NCBI GenBank assembly: GCA_963682055.1
Contig: OY821741.1
Location: 25,366,711-25,430,710, forward strand
DNA from: Primula veris
Taxonomy: Eukaryota > Streptophyta > Magnoliopsida > Ericales > Primulaceae
Length of the DNA stretch: 64,000 bases
Reading direction: 5' to 3'
Shown here: positions 9,651-20,519 of the stretch, in pieces
Layout of the letters: the number at the start of each line of letters is the position of its first letter
How positions within the stretch are numbered: position 1 is the stretch's first letter
Notes under the pieces: model-generated
Seen by the model: the letters and a program-made list of their open reading frames with translations, nothing else
Database searches by the model: none
What the model was told of the DNA's origin: nothing
Position numbers and translations under genes: made by a program

Positions 9651-12600
9651 CGGCAGCTGGCCCACTTTGGCCAAGTATCCAAGACATCACAGGCGTCGAC
9701 CTCTAAACGACAATGCACACAACGACGACATCTTCCCATTTCTTTCTCGGATCTTGACGAAGAAGGGGTGATTTACCCCCATGGAGACGCCATTAACCTC
9801 CGAGTTCAAATTGGCCTAGACACGGTCAGCAGGGTACTTGTCGACCAAGGAGCCTCTTGTGATATCATGTACAGGGAGCTCTTCGACAAAATGGAACTCA
9901 AGCTGCAAGATCTACGGCCTACTGACGTCACACTGATCGGATTCATCTCCGAAACGACTAAACCGTTGGGTAAGATCGTCCTCAGTGTCACAACCGGGTC
10001 CGTGTCGGTTCCCGTGGAGTTCTTAGTGGTTGACGACCACTCCGGTCACAATGCTATATTGGGCCGACCTTGGTTACATGCCATGAAGGCCATACCCTCG
10101 ACCTATCACCAAAAGGTCAAATACCCAAATGACAGGGGAGAGATCGACACAGCCAGAGGATGTCAAGAGGATTCAAGACGCTGCGAGGAAATCACCGCGA
10201 CTCTCCAAAAACAACGAAGCATGGTGGAACAACCCACCAGCACCAAGAAGCTGATCAACCAAATATCCAAAGCCGAAAGGGTTGTCGAAGAACAAGTAGG
10301 AGAGACACTCAGGAAGGTGTATATACCAGATATGGACGAGGAGCATTACTTCCTCCTCGGCGACAACCTTCCAAAACAGGAATCCGAAGAGTTGAAAGCA
10401 TTCCTTCTCAGCAACACTGATAAATTCGCCTGGAGCCCTAAAGATATGCCGGGCCTAGACCCCAATACAGCATGCCACCACCTAAGTGTAAACACCGAGT
10501 ACAAGCCGATAGCACAGAGGAGCAGGAAAGTGTCTGTACAGCATAGAGCAGCTATAATCGCTGAAGTATAAAAGTTATTGGAGGCTGGAGCCATAAGAGA
10601 GGTTTACTATCCAAAATGGTTGTCCAACCCGGTCGTCGTCCCTAAGAAGAACGGAAAGGAGAGAGTATGTATAGACTTCACAAACCTCAACAAAGCCTGT
10701 CCGAGGGACCACTTTCCCCTTCCAAGGATTGATCAACTGGTGGACGCAACTGCGGGGGCAGAACGGATGACCTTCCTTGACGCATATTCAGGATACCATC
10801 AAATTCCCCTCGCCCGCGAAGATCAAGAAAAGACTTCGTTTATATCACCTTTGGGAAATTATTGCTATACGGTAATGCCGTTCGGCCTACGCAATGCGGG
10901 AGCAACATACCAAAGGATGATAACAAGGGTATGTCGAGATCATATAGGGAAGACGATGGAGGTATACATAGACGACATGGTCGTTAAGAGCGAAAAAGCC
11001 ACATCCCACCTTCAAGATATCAGGGACGTTTTCCGAATGCTGGGCGAGCACAAACTGAAACTCAATGCGAGCAAGTGTGCATTTGGCGTCAGCAAAGGGA
11101 AATTCTTGGGGCATATGGTTAGCCGACGAGGAATAGAGGCTAATCCCGATCAAATAACGGCTCTACGAAACCTAGCAGCGCCCAAGAATAAGAAACAGGT
11201 ACAAGAGCTCACGGGAATGATGGCCGCGCTGAGCAGGTTCATTAGCCGATCCGCAGATAAGGGACGGCCATTTTTCGAATCACTCAAGAAGGATAGAAAA
11301 TTCGTCTGGGACCCGGAATGTGAAGTCTCATTCAACAATCTCAAAGAGTACTTGAGGACACTGCCACTGCTAGTAAGGACGAACAAAGGAGACATTCTGG
11401 CATGCTACCTAGCAGTTTCCACTACAGCTGTGAGCGCAGTTATCCTAAGAGAAGAAGGTCGCGAACAATTTCCGATCTACTTCGTCAGCAAGACTCTGGT
11501 CGAAGCCGAAACACGTTATCTACCCTTGTAAAAGATGTGTCTTGCATTGGTCGTCGCAACCAGAAAGTTGCCACACTATTTCATAGCTCATCAGGTCCGG
11601 GTATACACAAAATTTCATATCAAAGAGTCACTTCGACGGACGGACATTAGTGGCCGAGTTGCCGCCTGGGGGGTCGAGCTATCCCAATTTCATATCGAGT
11701 TCGCACCCCGTCATGCCATAAAGGGACAAGTCCTGGCCGATTTCGTCGCAGAATTCACCAAAGGCAATGACGAGCCTTTGGCACTCTCTCCACAATCACA
11801 CTGGCAGATACATGTCGACGGATCAGCCACCAAGGACGGATCAGGAGCAGGGGTCGTCCTAAAGTCTAGAGAGGGAGCAATCATCGAAAAAAGCATAAAA
11901 CTGGGCTTCCGAGCTACCAATAATGAGGCAGAATACGAGGCCATGATAAATGGCATGCTTATTGCCCGGTCCCTCGGATGCTCCCACTTAATTGCAAGCT
12001 CAGACTCCATGCTCATCGTCAATCAAGCCATCGGCGAGTACCAAGCGAAAGATGATAGAATGATCCTCTACCAAGAGAAAGTCCAAAGCTTGATGGCAAC
12101 CTTCGAACAGTGCGAATTAGTAAGAATCAATCGCACCGAAAATGCACATGCCGATGCCTTGGCTACCCTAGCCTCGACATTAACATTGACCGACACCCGG
12201 TCGATCACAGTGGAACTACTGCCGACCCCGAGCATAATAAAAAGGGTAGGCCGGGTGACGTCGATACAGTACGAACTAGGTTGGATGGAGGACATGACCC
12301 ATTATCTGCGAAGTGGAACGCTTCCGGCCGACAAGATAAAAGCGCTGAAAATTACAAGAAAAGCTCCTCGTTTCTGGCTATCCGAGGACGATAAACTATA
12401 CAAATCCAGTTACCGGGGACCCCATCTACTGTGCGTCCCGACCGAGCTACAACTGCCGGTCTTGGAGGAAATCCACGAAGGATCTTGCGGAGCACACATC
12501 AAAGGGCGATCCCTTGCAAACAAGGCAGTGACCCAAGGATATTGGTGGCCCTATATCAAGCGAGACGCCGATGCGTACGTCCAACGATGCGACAAGTGCC

Positions 12601-13526
12601 AACGATTCGCCAAGATACCACGGCTCCCATCATCTATGATGACCCCGGTATCGGCTCCATGGCCGTTCGCTCAATGGGCAATTGATTTGGTCGGTAAACT
12701 CCCAAGAGCACCTGGGAATGTGGAATATCTGATCGTTGCGACTGATTATTTCACCAAATGGGTCGAAGCCAAACCCCTTCGAGAAATCAAAGCCAGCAAC
12801 GTCAAACAATTCATTTGGGAATACATCATAACTAGGTTCGGTATACCGTACGCTATAGTCGCCGACAACGGAACCCAGTTCAAAGATGCCAATTTACAGC
12901 TGTGGTACGAGGAACTCGGTATCCGAAAATTCTATTCGACGCCGACATACCCACAAGGAAACGGGCAAGCCGAAGTGTCAAACCGAACAATATTAGACGG
13001 CATCAAGACCACCCTTGAACAGGCAAAGGGGAGGTGGCCCGAGCGGCTACTCAACGTTTTATGGTCGTGCCGAACTACACCCAAGACAGGCACCAAGGAA
13101 ACCCCGTTTAGCTTAGCATACGGTGTTGAGGTCATCATACCGACAGAGATCGGGCTACCCACGCTCCGAACGACGTTGGTCGAGCAGGGAAACAATGAAC
13201 AACGAATGAGAGAAGAGCTCGACATGATAGACGAGAAACGAGAGATAGCGGCCCTTACCCTAGCTAAGTACCAACAAAGCGTGAAGCAAACCTATGACAA
13301 GAGAGTAAAAGGGTCCAAAGAATTCATGGTAGGAGAACTGGTGCTGCGACGAGTGACGGTCTATACCCGCAACGAAATACATGGCAAGCTAAGCCCTACC
13401 TGGGAAGGCCCATACGAAATCGTCAAGCAAACAAGTCCAGTCTCTTACAAAATCAAAAGCGTCCTGTTCGCCAACAGCCGAGGGGAAAAGAATTCTTGGA
13501 ATGTGGCTAACCTAAAGAAGTACTAG
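9651..13526 (+). pseudogene. pol of the 16.8 kb gypsy element: PR-RT-RNH-aRNH-IN, two in-frame TAA
   Basis: One continuous frame runs from the gag stop to 13526 except for TAA at 10569-10571 (just before the RT fingers) and 11529-11531 (inside the first RNase H). In order: protease with active site VDQGASCDIMY (usual D-S/T-G here D-Q-G) near 9838; RT with FLDAYSGYHQI and YIDDMVVK (catalytic YIDD) near 10780-10990; Ty3 RNase H near 11330-11640; a second, archaeal-type RNase H with HVDGSATKDGSGAG, NNEAEYEA, SDSMLIVN and NAHADALA near 11810-12170; integrase with an H-H-C-C zinc site (CDKCQRF) and D-D-E residues in AIDLVG, VADNGTQF and GQAEVSN near 12470-13000. The product would copy RNA to DNA and integrate it. 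Confidence 0.92.
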
Positions 13527-13635
13527 GTATAGGCAATCCTCCGAATACAAGTACAGGTGCTACCTTACCCTTCTTGCTTAATGGCATTATCTTTCTTCTT
13601 TTGAATGAATAAGATATATTATCATGTTGTCTACT

Positions 13636-13820
13636 AATACTATGAAATTCCCAACATGGCCGAAGTGCCTAGGAATACTATGAAATTCCCAACATGGCGT
13701 GTTACCGAAGGAACGCCTAGGAATACTATGAAATTCCCAACATGGCCGAAGTGCCTAGGAATACTATGAAATTCCCAACATGGCGTGTTTTCAAAGGAAC
13801 GCCTAGGAATACTATGAAAT
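13636..13820 (+). repeat. Two-type minisatellite after pol
   Basis: GGAATACTATGAAATTCCCAA followed by CATGG recurs about five times. Two versions alternate: a short unit ending GGCCGAAGTGCCTA and a longer one ending GGCGTGTTACCGAAGGAACGCCTA. Tandem repeats downstream of pol are a known feature of Tat elements. Confidence 0.9.
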
Positions 13821-14115
13821 TCATATGCAGGTACAATGCAAGGAATTATTCAGGTCCACATTACGGCGGCGATACAATACAAATTGGCTAAAACAATGAA
13901 GGAGAATCAATCTAAACAACGAAATATCAACAAGAAGCATCTCCAAAACAGGAATAACGAAATAACAAATGATTTAGCAAGGAAAAATCGATCCAATCAA
14001 TCAAATAGCAATACGGCAATGGAAAGGTACAAAACAGAAACAAAGAAATAACATAAATAGTCCTCGGCCGCATTACGGAGGCAACAAGAAGATCATCGAC
14101 ACTAAAGAGATTCAT

Positions 14116-14742
14116 TTAAGAAGAGCTACTGCAGGAGGAGCACGACGGTAATTGACCGAGCTCAATCTCTTCGTCATCCGTCGTTGTGTACCCATCAGAC
14201 TCATCACCATCAAAACGCTCCTCAGAAATGAGGGCATCAAAATTGGTAACACAAGTCAGCGTCTGAAGCGGCGCGTTGAACTCGGCTTCTTTCGCGAACT
14301 CGTGAGCATCCGAGGCCGCTTTACGGCGATCATCGTCAAAGGAGAGATTACGGCGAGCTTCGATCATAGCTGCTGAAGCATCGTATCTGGCACGGGACAA
14401 ACGGAAATACTTCACCAACACGTTGGCCTTGGTCACAAGCAACTTTAATTTGCCGAAGTACTTGTCCTTTGCACGCCAATATCGATCCAAACGACGCTCC
14501 TGAACCTCAACAGTATGCTCGGCACGGCGAACGTATTCTCGAAAAAAGGCCGCCTGGGTTTTCAGCTTGGTCCGCAGTCGAGCACATTGGTCGGTCAATT
14601 TGACATTTTTGCTCATCAAAACAATGTAGGGCCACCTGTCAGGCACCCCACTAGCCGCACCAGATGCGACCTCATCCCGGGCAGCACCAGTAGGTCCTAA
14701 CCCCGGGTTAACTAGGCATGGAGAACCAGCCTGGTGCGACAT
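14116..14742 (-). CDS. Antisense coiled-coil ORF C (208 aa)
   Basis: True ATG at 14742, stop at 14116. The protein starts MSHQAGSPCL, has a charged helical middle (LRTKLKTQAAFFREYVRRA, VEVQERRLDRYWRAKDKY) likely to form a coiled coil, then an acidic tail (DGDESDGYTTTDDEEIELG) ending in a run of Ser and Cys. No enzyme motif, signal peptide or membrane segment is visible. It lies antisense to gag-pol. A TATA-like box lies about 100 bp upstream (14837-14848), suggesting its own transcription. Function is unknown. Confidence 0.65.
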   Translation of the reverse strand: MSHQAGSPCLVNPGLGPTGAARDEVASGAASGVPDRWPYIVLMSKNVKLTDQCARLRTKLKTQAAFFREYVRRAEHTVEVQERRLDRYWRAKDKYFGKLKLLVTKANVLVKYFRLSRARYDASAAMIEARRNLSFDDDRRKAASDAHEFAKEAEFNAPLQTLTCVTNFDALISEERFDGDESDGYTTTDDEEIELGQLPSCSSCSSSS

Positions 14743-14836
14743 AGTAGCATGTGCCTATAGAAAAAAAGAGGGGGGGAGAAGAACGAGAAGATATACAAAA
14801 AAAAAAAAGAAGCTACAAAAAAAAAAAAGAGAGAAT

Positions 14837-14848
14837 TTTTTTATACAA
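14837..14848 (-). promoter_or_regulatory. TATA-like box for ORF C
   Basis: Minus strand reads CTTGTATAAAAAAATTC about 100 bp upstream of the ATG at 14742. The pyrimidine-rich leader between them resembles those of the other antisense ORFs. Confidence 0.45.
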
Positions 14849-14881
14849 GCTACAAAGAAAACGACAAAACAAGCTACTTTA

Positions 14882-15454
14882 TTAATCCGACAACCCCTCA
14901 ACAGACGCCGAAGTCTCTACTACATCGGCAAAATGAATATCTCGCAATGAATTAATTTGCGTCCCCAAACGCTCACGAATGACCGCCTCGATTCGGTTCA
15001 AGGCGACAGTGGTTTCAGATACCCCGGCCTTCGCATCAACCATGCGCTCTGCCCGGGCTACACCACTCATTCCTTTTATATGCTCAAGCACCTCTAAAGC
15101 GCGAGCTCGGGCCCAATACGCTTTGGCAAAGGATAGCAGCAGGTCCGCGTCCTCGAAAACGGCCCCAAGGACCAAGTTCAAGCTCGTCACACGACCTCGG
15201 GCTTCATCACGAGAACGTCGTAGGGCACCGAGAAGTTCCTTTGCTTTACCCTTGTTTGCCGTATAATGGGCGGTCTTTTTACTAAATTTCTCTCCCAAAT
15301 CACGTAACCGAATCGCCAAGTTGGAAATATGAATATTCAGACCCTCGATTTCCTGATAAGCACGAGTCAATTTCGTGGTAAGGGACGCCTTAGATCTTTC
15401 CAAATCTTCTATTACGTCACCTACACTACGACTAGGCGAGGTCCAGACCACCAT
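14882..15454 (-). CDS. Antisense coiled-coil ORF B (190 aa) or last exon of gene A
   Basis: The first ATG of the open frame is at 15454 (MVVWTSPSRSVGDVIEDLER). Long heptad-like stretches follow (SKASLTTKLTRAYQEIEGLN, RRSRDEARGRVTSLN), so a coiled coil is likely. The stop at 14882 is directly followed by AATAAA in the minus strand, a plausible poly(A) signal. There is no clear TATA box close upstream. A phase-0 acceptor (TTGTCAG followed by GTACCAAAT, about 15475) would let it be the final exon of gene A if exon 4 spliced at CAG|GTGGAA near 15682. Sequence alone does not decide. Confidence 0.55.
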   Translation of the reverse strand: MVVWTSPSRSVGDVIEDLERSKASLTTKLTRAYQEIEGLNIHISNLAIRLRDLGEKFSKKTAHYTANKGKAKELLGALRRSRDEARGRVTSLNLVLGAVFEDADLLLSFAKAYWARARALEVLEHIKGMSGVARAERMVDAKAGVSETTVALNRIEAVIRERLGTQINSLRDIHFADVVETSASVEGLSD

Positions 15455-15667
15455 GGCAAGGGGGTTATTTGGTACCTGACAATATTTTGTTTTCACATCC
15501 TTCAAAATATGACGACCATCAAAAGAAATTAACCCAAGAAAGCCCAACAGAAATAAAACACAGCACCTATGTTATCACTTCCCCAAAAGAATCTGTTTCT
15601 CGATACACAAGAGACCAAAAAAAAAAAAAAAAAAAAAAAAAAACTATACATACTGCTAGAAAGATAG

Positions 15668-18193
15668 TCAAGGTTCCACCTGAGGAGATACTGGTGGGGG
15701 CACAACAGTAGCATCCGGTCGAGGAGTGGACGGGGCCGACATAGAATGAGGACGCAGCGCTATCGAAATTGTCTGTCCCGGTAGCCGAGGAAGCTCTTCT
15801 TCACGAAGATTCGCCCAGTCCAAGGGTTTCGGCGGTGCACCATGCGGACACGGATACACCAACTCCGACCACGCCCTATCCGACAAAGGAACATTCGCAA
15901 AATTGAGCGCCCGCACATGAGCACAGTATACAGAGAAGTTGGCCATCATTGCTAACTTTGTCCGCTCCTCCGCATGTGCCGTTTTCAGGGCAGTCACCTT
16001 AGCCTTTTCGGCTTCCACGTCCTCTGCCAGGAGCAAGTTCTCCTCCTCTAGTTCGCCGGACTTAACGACCATGCACTCTTTTTCCGCCCTCAATTTATCG
16101 ACATCCTCGGTCAGTTGCAGAAAGTCCACCGACAGCTTGTCATAATTCTCGCCCAGGGTTTTATTCGCGGCGACCAATTTCTCTTTCTCGACCTCGAAAG
16201 CCGCAAGCAGATCCTTTATCTTCTGCTCGTTCTCCTCGACTATGGCGTTCTTCTCGGCCACCAGCTTCTCTTTCTCAGCCCCTAGAGCTTCCAGCTGATC
16301 CCGTAGCACCACGGTACTCAAAGCAATCTGCACTTCAAAACATTAGATTCCAAACAGAATACAAGTACCAGACCTATATAGCGAAATACGAGCATCATGG
16401 TATATATTACGAAATAAGCGCCCCACATACCCTCAGCGCATCCGCGTGGGCCTGCTCTATAACCGACATTGTAGGTTGAGCAGCTAGTCTTTCTGCATCC
16501 TTGAACGCAAGGGGTTTCAGAGCCGTATACCCCATCTTCAAGGTTCGCGGTTGCTCCAGCAGCTCACCCCCACATCGGTCAATGTAACGGGTCATCGCGA
16601 CCTCGTCCACCAACACCTCCTCGGATCCGTCGAGAGCCTCATCCTCGACACCCGTCACACCATCCACGGCACTCTCCTTGCCAACCTCCATTTCCACCCC
16701 CACGTCCTCCTCCAACTGATCAATCTCAGGGGCCCTATGCTCGATCTCTTCCTCAGTACGGAGGGGCGAGCAAACGGGCAGATCTATCGGATCCTCGGAA
16801 GGGATAGGCGAGATGACAGGCAAAGTCATCGTACCCTCTCCCATGTTAGTCAAGAGGTTCATATGTCCGAATACATCGTCGATCGACCCCTGAAACACAA
16901 TAATACCCATAGACCGGGCAAGAGCGAGGGTAACCAATGGAGAAGTCAATAGCTGAAACAAGATGACTAATAAAGCAAAGCACTAGCGAACAAAATGACA
17001 ACAATCAAAAGACAAGAAAATCAAAATACATGTACACATACATCGCCCGGCGCAGAGGCATCCTCGGTGGTATCCCTTTGGGAAGCAGCAAACACCCCCT
17101 CGCCCGAGCCAACGTTCGCATCCTCCTCGGCAACCGATGTGTCGGTTCCCCTAGCCCTCTTCGTTGTTTCAACGACAGGGTCAGATACACGACGCTTAGA
17201 ACGAACGGCCTTCTTCCCTAGCCGAGCAGCACTTCGAGCCCGGACCACTTTCAAGAATTCTTCCTCAGGCTCTTTGGGGATCTCGGGTGCGGGATTCCCC
17301 TTGGTCACCGACCCCATAGGGTACCCGAGAAGCATGGGAGCAGTACGACTCGCAGGATCCGGCGTCGGTCCAGGCCCCCACCATTTCCAAAGAGCTAACA
17401 GAGCCTCTACATTGGGAGCGCCGAGGTCTGGCATAGTGGGAGCATTGGTAGCCGGCCCAGGAATCTGGTGTCCCGGACAAGCCCATTCACCAGACGCAAT
17501 AACAATACCAAGATTGCGCTCTTTGTTGGTATCCGGCAAACCGATAACGAGCCGGCAAAAGGAACGCAAGGTTTTCAGATACGAGCTGCGACGCTCAAAG
17601 CTCAAACTATAGACTCCGAAGACATCCTTCAGTTCAATCGGTATTCCGGACAGCTCCGATAACCTTTGGATACCATTCAGAGTACGGTAACCATTTAGGG
17701 CCAGTTGGGCCGGAGCAATCTAGACGGCCTCAAAGAACGAAGCCACCCAGTTTGTAAAGGGCAGTCGAAGACCCCCAGTGAAGAATGCCGAAGAGCGCAC
17801 AGCCACCTCGCCGGCCGGAACAAATCCCAACATCTCCTCGTCAGAAATAGGAAGCCGGATATGTATGTTGTCAGGTATTCTGGCAAGCTCCTTAAAATCC
17901 TTTTCTACGAATGTGCCAACTTGGGCCACACTTTGGCTCAGAATTTCCTATCCGAACATCATCAAAAGTCCATCAATATACTAACCAAATACACAAACAA
18001 GAACCACATCAATATAACAAGCGCCACCACACCCCCCCCCCCCACTCGCATTAACCAGATACATAAGAATCATCAGACATCTATAGATAACCTGAACCAT
18101 ATACCAACGCCACACCTATGACCACAACGAAAAATCAAATACAACTCCTAAAAAAGGGAAGGGGGAGAACGTAAAATCACTTACAGTAATCAT
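15668..18193 (-). pseudogene. Antisense intron-containing gene A, putative gypsy-type transposon (PF04195-like) protein
   Basis: Inferred exons (minus): 18193-18185 (ATG ATT ACT, donor GTAAGT), 17947-17042 (donor GTATGT), 16952-16431 (acceptor TTTCAG, donor GTATGT), 16327-15668 (acceptor GTGCAG). All junctions are phase 0, giving about 698 codons. The N-terminal part (LGFVPAGEVAVRSSAFFTGG, then GLRLPF, IAPAQLALNGYRTL, RRSSYLKTLRSF) resembles the plant 'putative gypsy type transposon' domain. The C-terminal part is acidic and then strongly coiled coil (EKEKLVAEKNAIVEENEQKI). A TAG at 17720-17722 interrupts the N-terminal domain around codon 79, so this copy is probably broken. Related antisense ORFs are known from Tat elements; their role is unknown. 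Confidence 0.7.
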
Positions 18194-18876
18194 TATGAGC
18201 AAGCAAGCGCGAACAGCAGCAAGTCTTCCAACAAAACCACGAAACCCTAGATCAAGCGGCCGAACTCTTTTCCTTTTTGGCGGGAAGAATATGCTTTAGA
18301 GAGAGAGATATTTTCTTCAGCAAGTTCTGTGATAAAAATAAAAAGGATTACTTGGCACAGTAGAAAGGAGTGGAGTCACAAAAAGAATAAAATAATAACC
18401 GTCCTTTCGTGTAACAGAGGTTTACCTTTTTTCCAACCATACAAAAGTCAACAACCGCTGCTATTTTTAACATATAAACGCTCCAGATTTCGCCACGTCA
18501 GCGCGTATCCCACTACCCAAGGCAGTTCACATCATTACACCTAAATAAACGGCCAGTGGACCCTATTATCACACCGAGAATGTCCCCCGATTAAAGTTCC
18601 TCGACGCCAAACCAATTCTAACCCAAAGGGCACACCGAACAAGGTAGACGAAGACCGTTTCTAGCTTGCCGGCAGGGAGCATCAAGTCTACCAACGCTCT
18701 CCGGGGGGATAACCGGGCATATTGTTCGGTGTGTGCCGAGGGACATCAAATGATATCAACATAAAAGAGAAGCAAATAGGAAATAAAATAGGACAGAATC
18801 AAGTGCAAGACAAGTTTTATTCATCCACAAATGGGGAAACACAAACAATACAACAGAAAAAGAAAATACACCCATC
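18194..18876. other. Presumed promoter/leader of gene A and spacer
   Basis: Minus strand upstream of 18193 shows a leader with ATCTAGGGTTTCGTGG and a CTCTCTCTC tract (about 18296-18310), typical of plant 5' leaders. No further gene is seen to 18876 apart from the inverted repeat at 18629-18737. Confidence 0.45.
18629..18737. repeat. Inverted repeat, about 14-16 bp arms, 79-bp loop
   Basis: GGCACACCGAACAA (18629-18642) faces TTGTTCGGTGTGTGCC (18722-18737); the right arm has two extra bases. It sits between gene A and ORF D and could fold into a hairpin in either transcript. Confidence 0.7.
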
Positions 18877-19239
18877 CTACTTTTTCGAACTATCCCCCAT
18901 AGCAACATCCCTCTTCGCCAAAAGTTCCTCCAGACGCTCCTTCTCCCTAACCAAACGAGAAATCGCCATCTCAGCCTGTTTCAAGGCGTAAGACTGAGAC
19001 TCGCATTTTTGCTCGGCCTTGAAACGAGCGGTGCCCTCCTCGTCCCAATATTGTTTAAACCTCCTCGCTTCAGTCCGAGCACACATGAGATCATGTTTCA
19101 GCCATGACATCTCAATTTCTTTTAGTTGAAGAGGAGTCAAATCCTCCTCCCCAAAGCCAGGGGGACGAGGTAGCAAAAAAGTAGGCTCCTCTTCCATAAG
19201 GGCTTTCTTTTTGGAGGCAGACCTAGTGATGGGAGCCAT
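18877..19239 (-). CDS. Antisense coiled-coil ORF D (120 aa)
   Basis: ATG at 19239; the protein begins MAPITRSASKKKALMEEEPT and continues with a Pro-rich linker (LLPRPPGFGEEDLTP) and a long charged helix (KQAEMAISRLVREKERLEEL) that should form a coiled coil, ending DSSKK. A TATA box CTATAAATG sits 82-90 bp upstream (19321-19329), so the ATG choice is well supported. The start resembles ORF F (MSGPFTRSA), suggesting a shared origin. No known function. Confidence 0.7.
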   Translation of the reverse strand: MAPITRSASKKKALMEEEPTFLLPRPPGFGEEDLTPLQLKEIEMSWLKHDLMCARTEARRFKQYWDEEGTARFKAEQKCESQSYALKQAEMAISRLVREKERLEELLAKRDVAMGDSSKK

Positions 19240-19320
19240 CTCACGCAAAAGCAAGTTAGAAGCAAATTATAAAACAAGAGAGAGAGGAAGAATTTGTAAT
19301 GAGATACAGGCAATAGGGAG

Positions 19321-19329
19321 CATTTATAG
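19321..19329 (-). promoter_or_regulatory. TATA box for ORF D
   Basis: Minus strand CTATAAATG, with a pyrimidine-rich leader (TTCTTCCTCTCTCTCTTG) between it and the ATG at 19239. Confidence 0.65.
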
Positions 19330-19471
19330 AGAATCAAAAGACACAAAGTACGAAGCGTTACAATGGTTCACAAGACAGGCACGAGATACGAGAAGATACA
19401 ACTGATTCATCAAATACAGAAAATAAAACACAAATGGCAAAAGGGGAAATACATAAGAAAACCAGCCCAAT

Positions 19472-19951
19472 CTAAGGATCAATGGGTGGAAAAACCGAAC
19501 TGCCAGACCGAGAGAAAGCAAAACGAGCAGAACAATTCAACCGAGCTTGGTAGGAATCGTTCATGGCGACCAAATTGTCATTCTCCGAGGAGAGCCTGTT
19601 GTTTTCCGTAGTAAGAACCCTGACGCGCTCCACGAGCCGAGCATTCTTTACCATTATGCTAGCTAGGCCTTGAGGAGAGTTGTCAAACTCATCTTGAGAA
19701 TGGTCCCAAATTTCCTCGGCATCATACCAGGAGTTGGCCAGATGGTTTCTCTGTAACAACAAGTGATCGAGCTGGCGACTCAGTGCCGAGATCTCGGTCC
19801 ACTTCACCGTCTCTTCGGGATAAGAGCTGAACAAGCTCAAGGCCAAAACGCCATACTCTTTCTCAAGCCTTGCCATCCGACGGCGGACCCGAGATACCTC
19901 AGTGTCCAAGCCCTTCATCTGAGCATGATATCTCACCACAAGTCCAGACAT
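19472..19951 (-). CDS. Antisense coiled-coil ORF E (159 aa)
   Basis: ATG at 19951 (MSGLVVRYHAQMKGLDTEVS). Two predicted helical stretches (VRRRMARLEKEYGVLALSLF and VERVRVLTTENNRLSSENDN) with leucine/asparagine heptads indicate a coiled coil. The C-terminus is Ser/Pro rich. A TATA box CTATAAGT (20049-20056) lies about 100 bp upstream. The MSG start is like ORF F. Function unknown. Confidence 0.68.
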   Translation of the reverse strand: MSGLVVRYHAQMKGLDTEVSRVRRRMARLEKEYGVLALSLFSSYPEETVKWTEISALSRQLDHLLLQRNHLANSWYDAEEIWDHSQDEFDNSPQGLASIMVKNARLVERVRVLTTENNRLSSENDNLVAMNDSYQARLNCSARFAFSRSGSSVFPPIDP

Positions 19952-20048
19952 TCTGGGAAATTGTTATAGTACGGAAGAAAATAAAGGGCTGAGGAAGAGA
20001 GAAGCGAAAAGAAAAAAGAGATGATAAACTACCAAAGAAAAGAGAAGT

Positions 20049-20056
20049 ACTTATAG
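20049..20056 (-). promoter_or_regulatory. TATA box for ORF E
   Basis: Minus strand TTCTATAAGTACTTCTC, then a CT-rich leader to the ATG at 19951. Confidence 0.6.
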
Positions 20057-20082
20057 AACGGAGAGTATGATATTTTATGACC

Positions 20083-20162
20083 TTGCTTGGGAAATTTCAT
20101 ATTTCCTGACATGCCTGGGGGCATGCACATTTCCTGACCTACTAGGGAGCATGCACATATGT
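20083..20162 (+). repeat. Short tandem repeat with TTTCCTGAC and GCATGCACAT
   Basis: CATATTTCCTGACATGCCTGG, GGGCATGCACATTTCCTGACC and GGGAGCATGCACATATG form about two and a half copies of a 35-bp unit upstream of the ORF E TATA box. Confidence 0.6.
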
Positions 20163-20309
20163 TTGACAGTGATGGGGACATCTACTGACATCTGAGACTA
20201 CAGTGCAGAAGAAATAAAGACGAGATATTCAAAGATCTAGATTCCAGACAAACAACAAACCACAGGTGCAATATAAAAAGAAATGCAAAAATAAAAGGGC
20301 AAAAATACT

Positions 20310-20480
20310 TTTCATTAATGAAGATGGAATACATCATTGTTCATTACATCAAAAGACAATATTACATCGAGGTCTATTACATCAAGGTATATTACATCCG
20401 AGATAAAAACCTATTACATCCGAAAAGGAAACCTATTACATCCGAAAAGATCTATTACATCCGAGAAGAGCTAGTACAGA
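20310..20480 (+). repeat. ATTACATC repeat array
   Basis: ATTACATC recurs at least seven times at about 12-28 bp spacing, mostly as CTATTACATCCGAAAAG or close variants. It lies between antisense ORFs E and F. Confidence 0.75.
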
Positions 20481-20519
20481 AGATCAGGCAAAGGATCAAC
20501 TATATCAGCTGACCAAGTG

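Noticed and set aside
13636..13820. CRISPR-like repeats with short spacers
   Set aside because: The parts between repeats are themselves repeated (two alternating forms); minisatellite after pol.
17176..17183. ACGACAGG octamer inside antisense gene A
   Set aside because: Its flanks are not complementary, so it does not belong to the hairpin family.
16551..17612. Plus-strand ORFs of 133 and 205 codons opposite antisense gene A
   Set aside because: GC-rich coding sequence on the minus strand leaves the opposite frames open; the minus strand has splice sites and family similarity.
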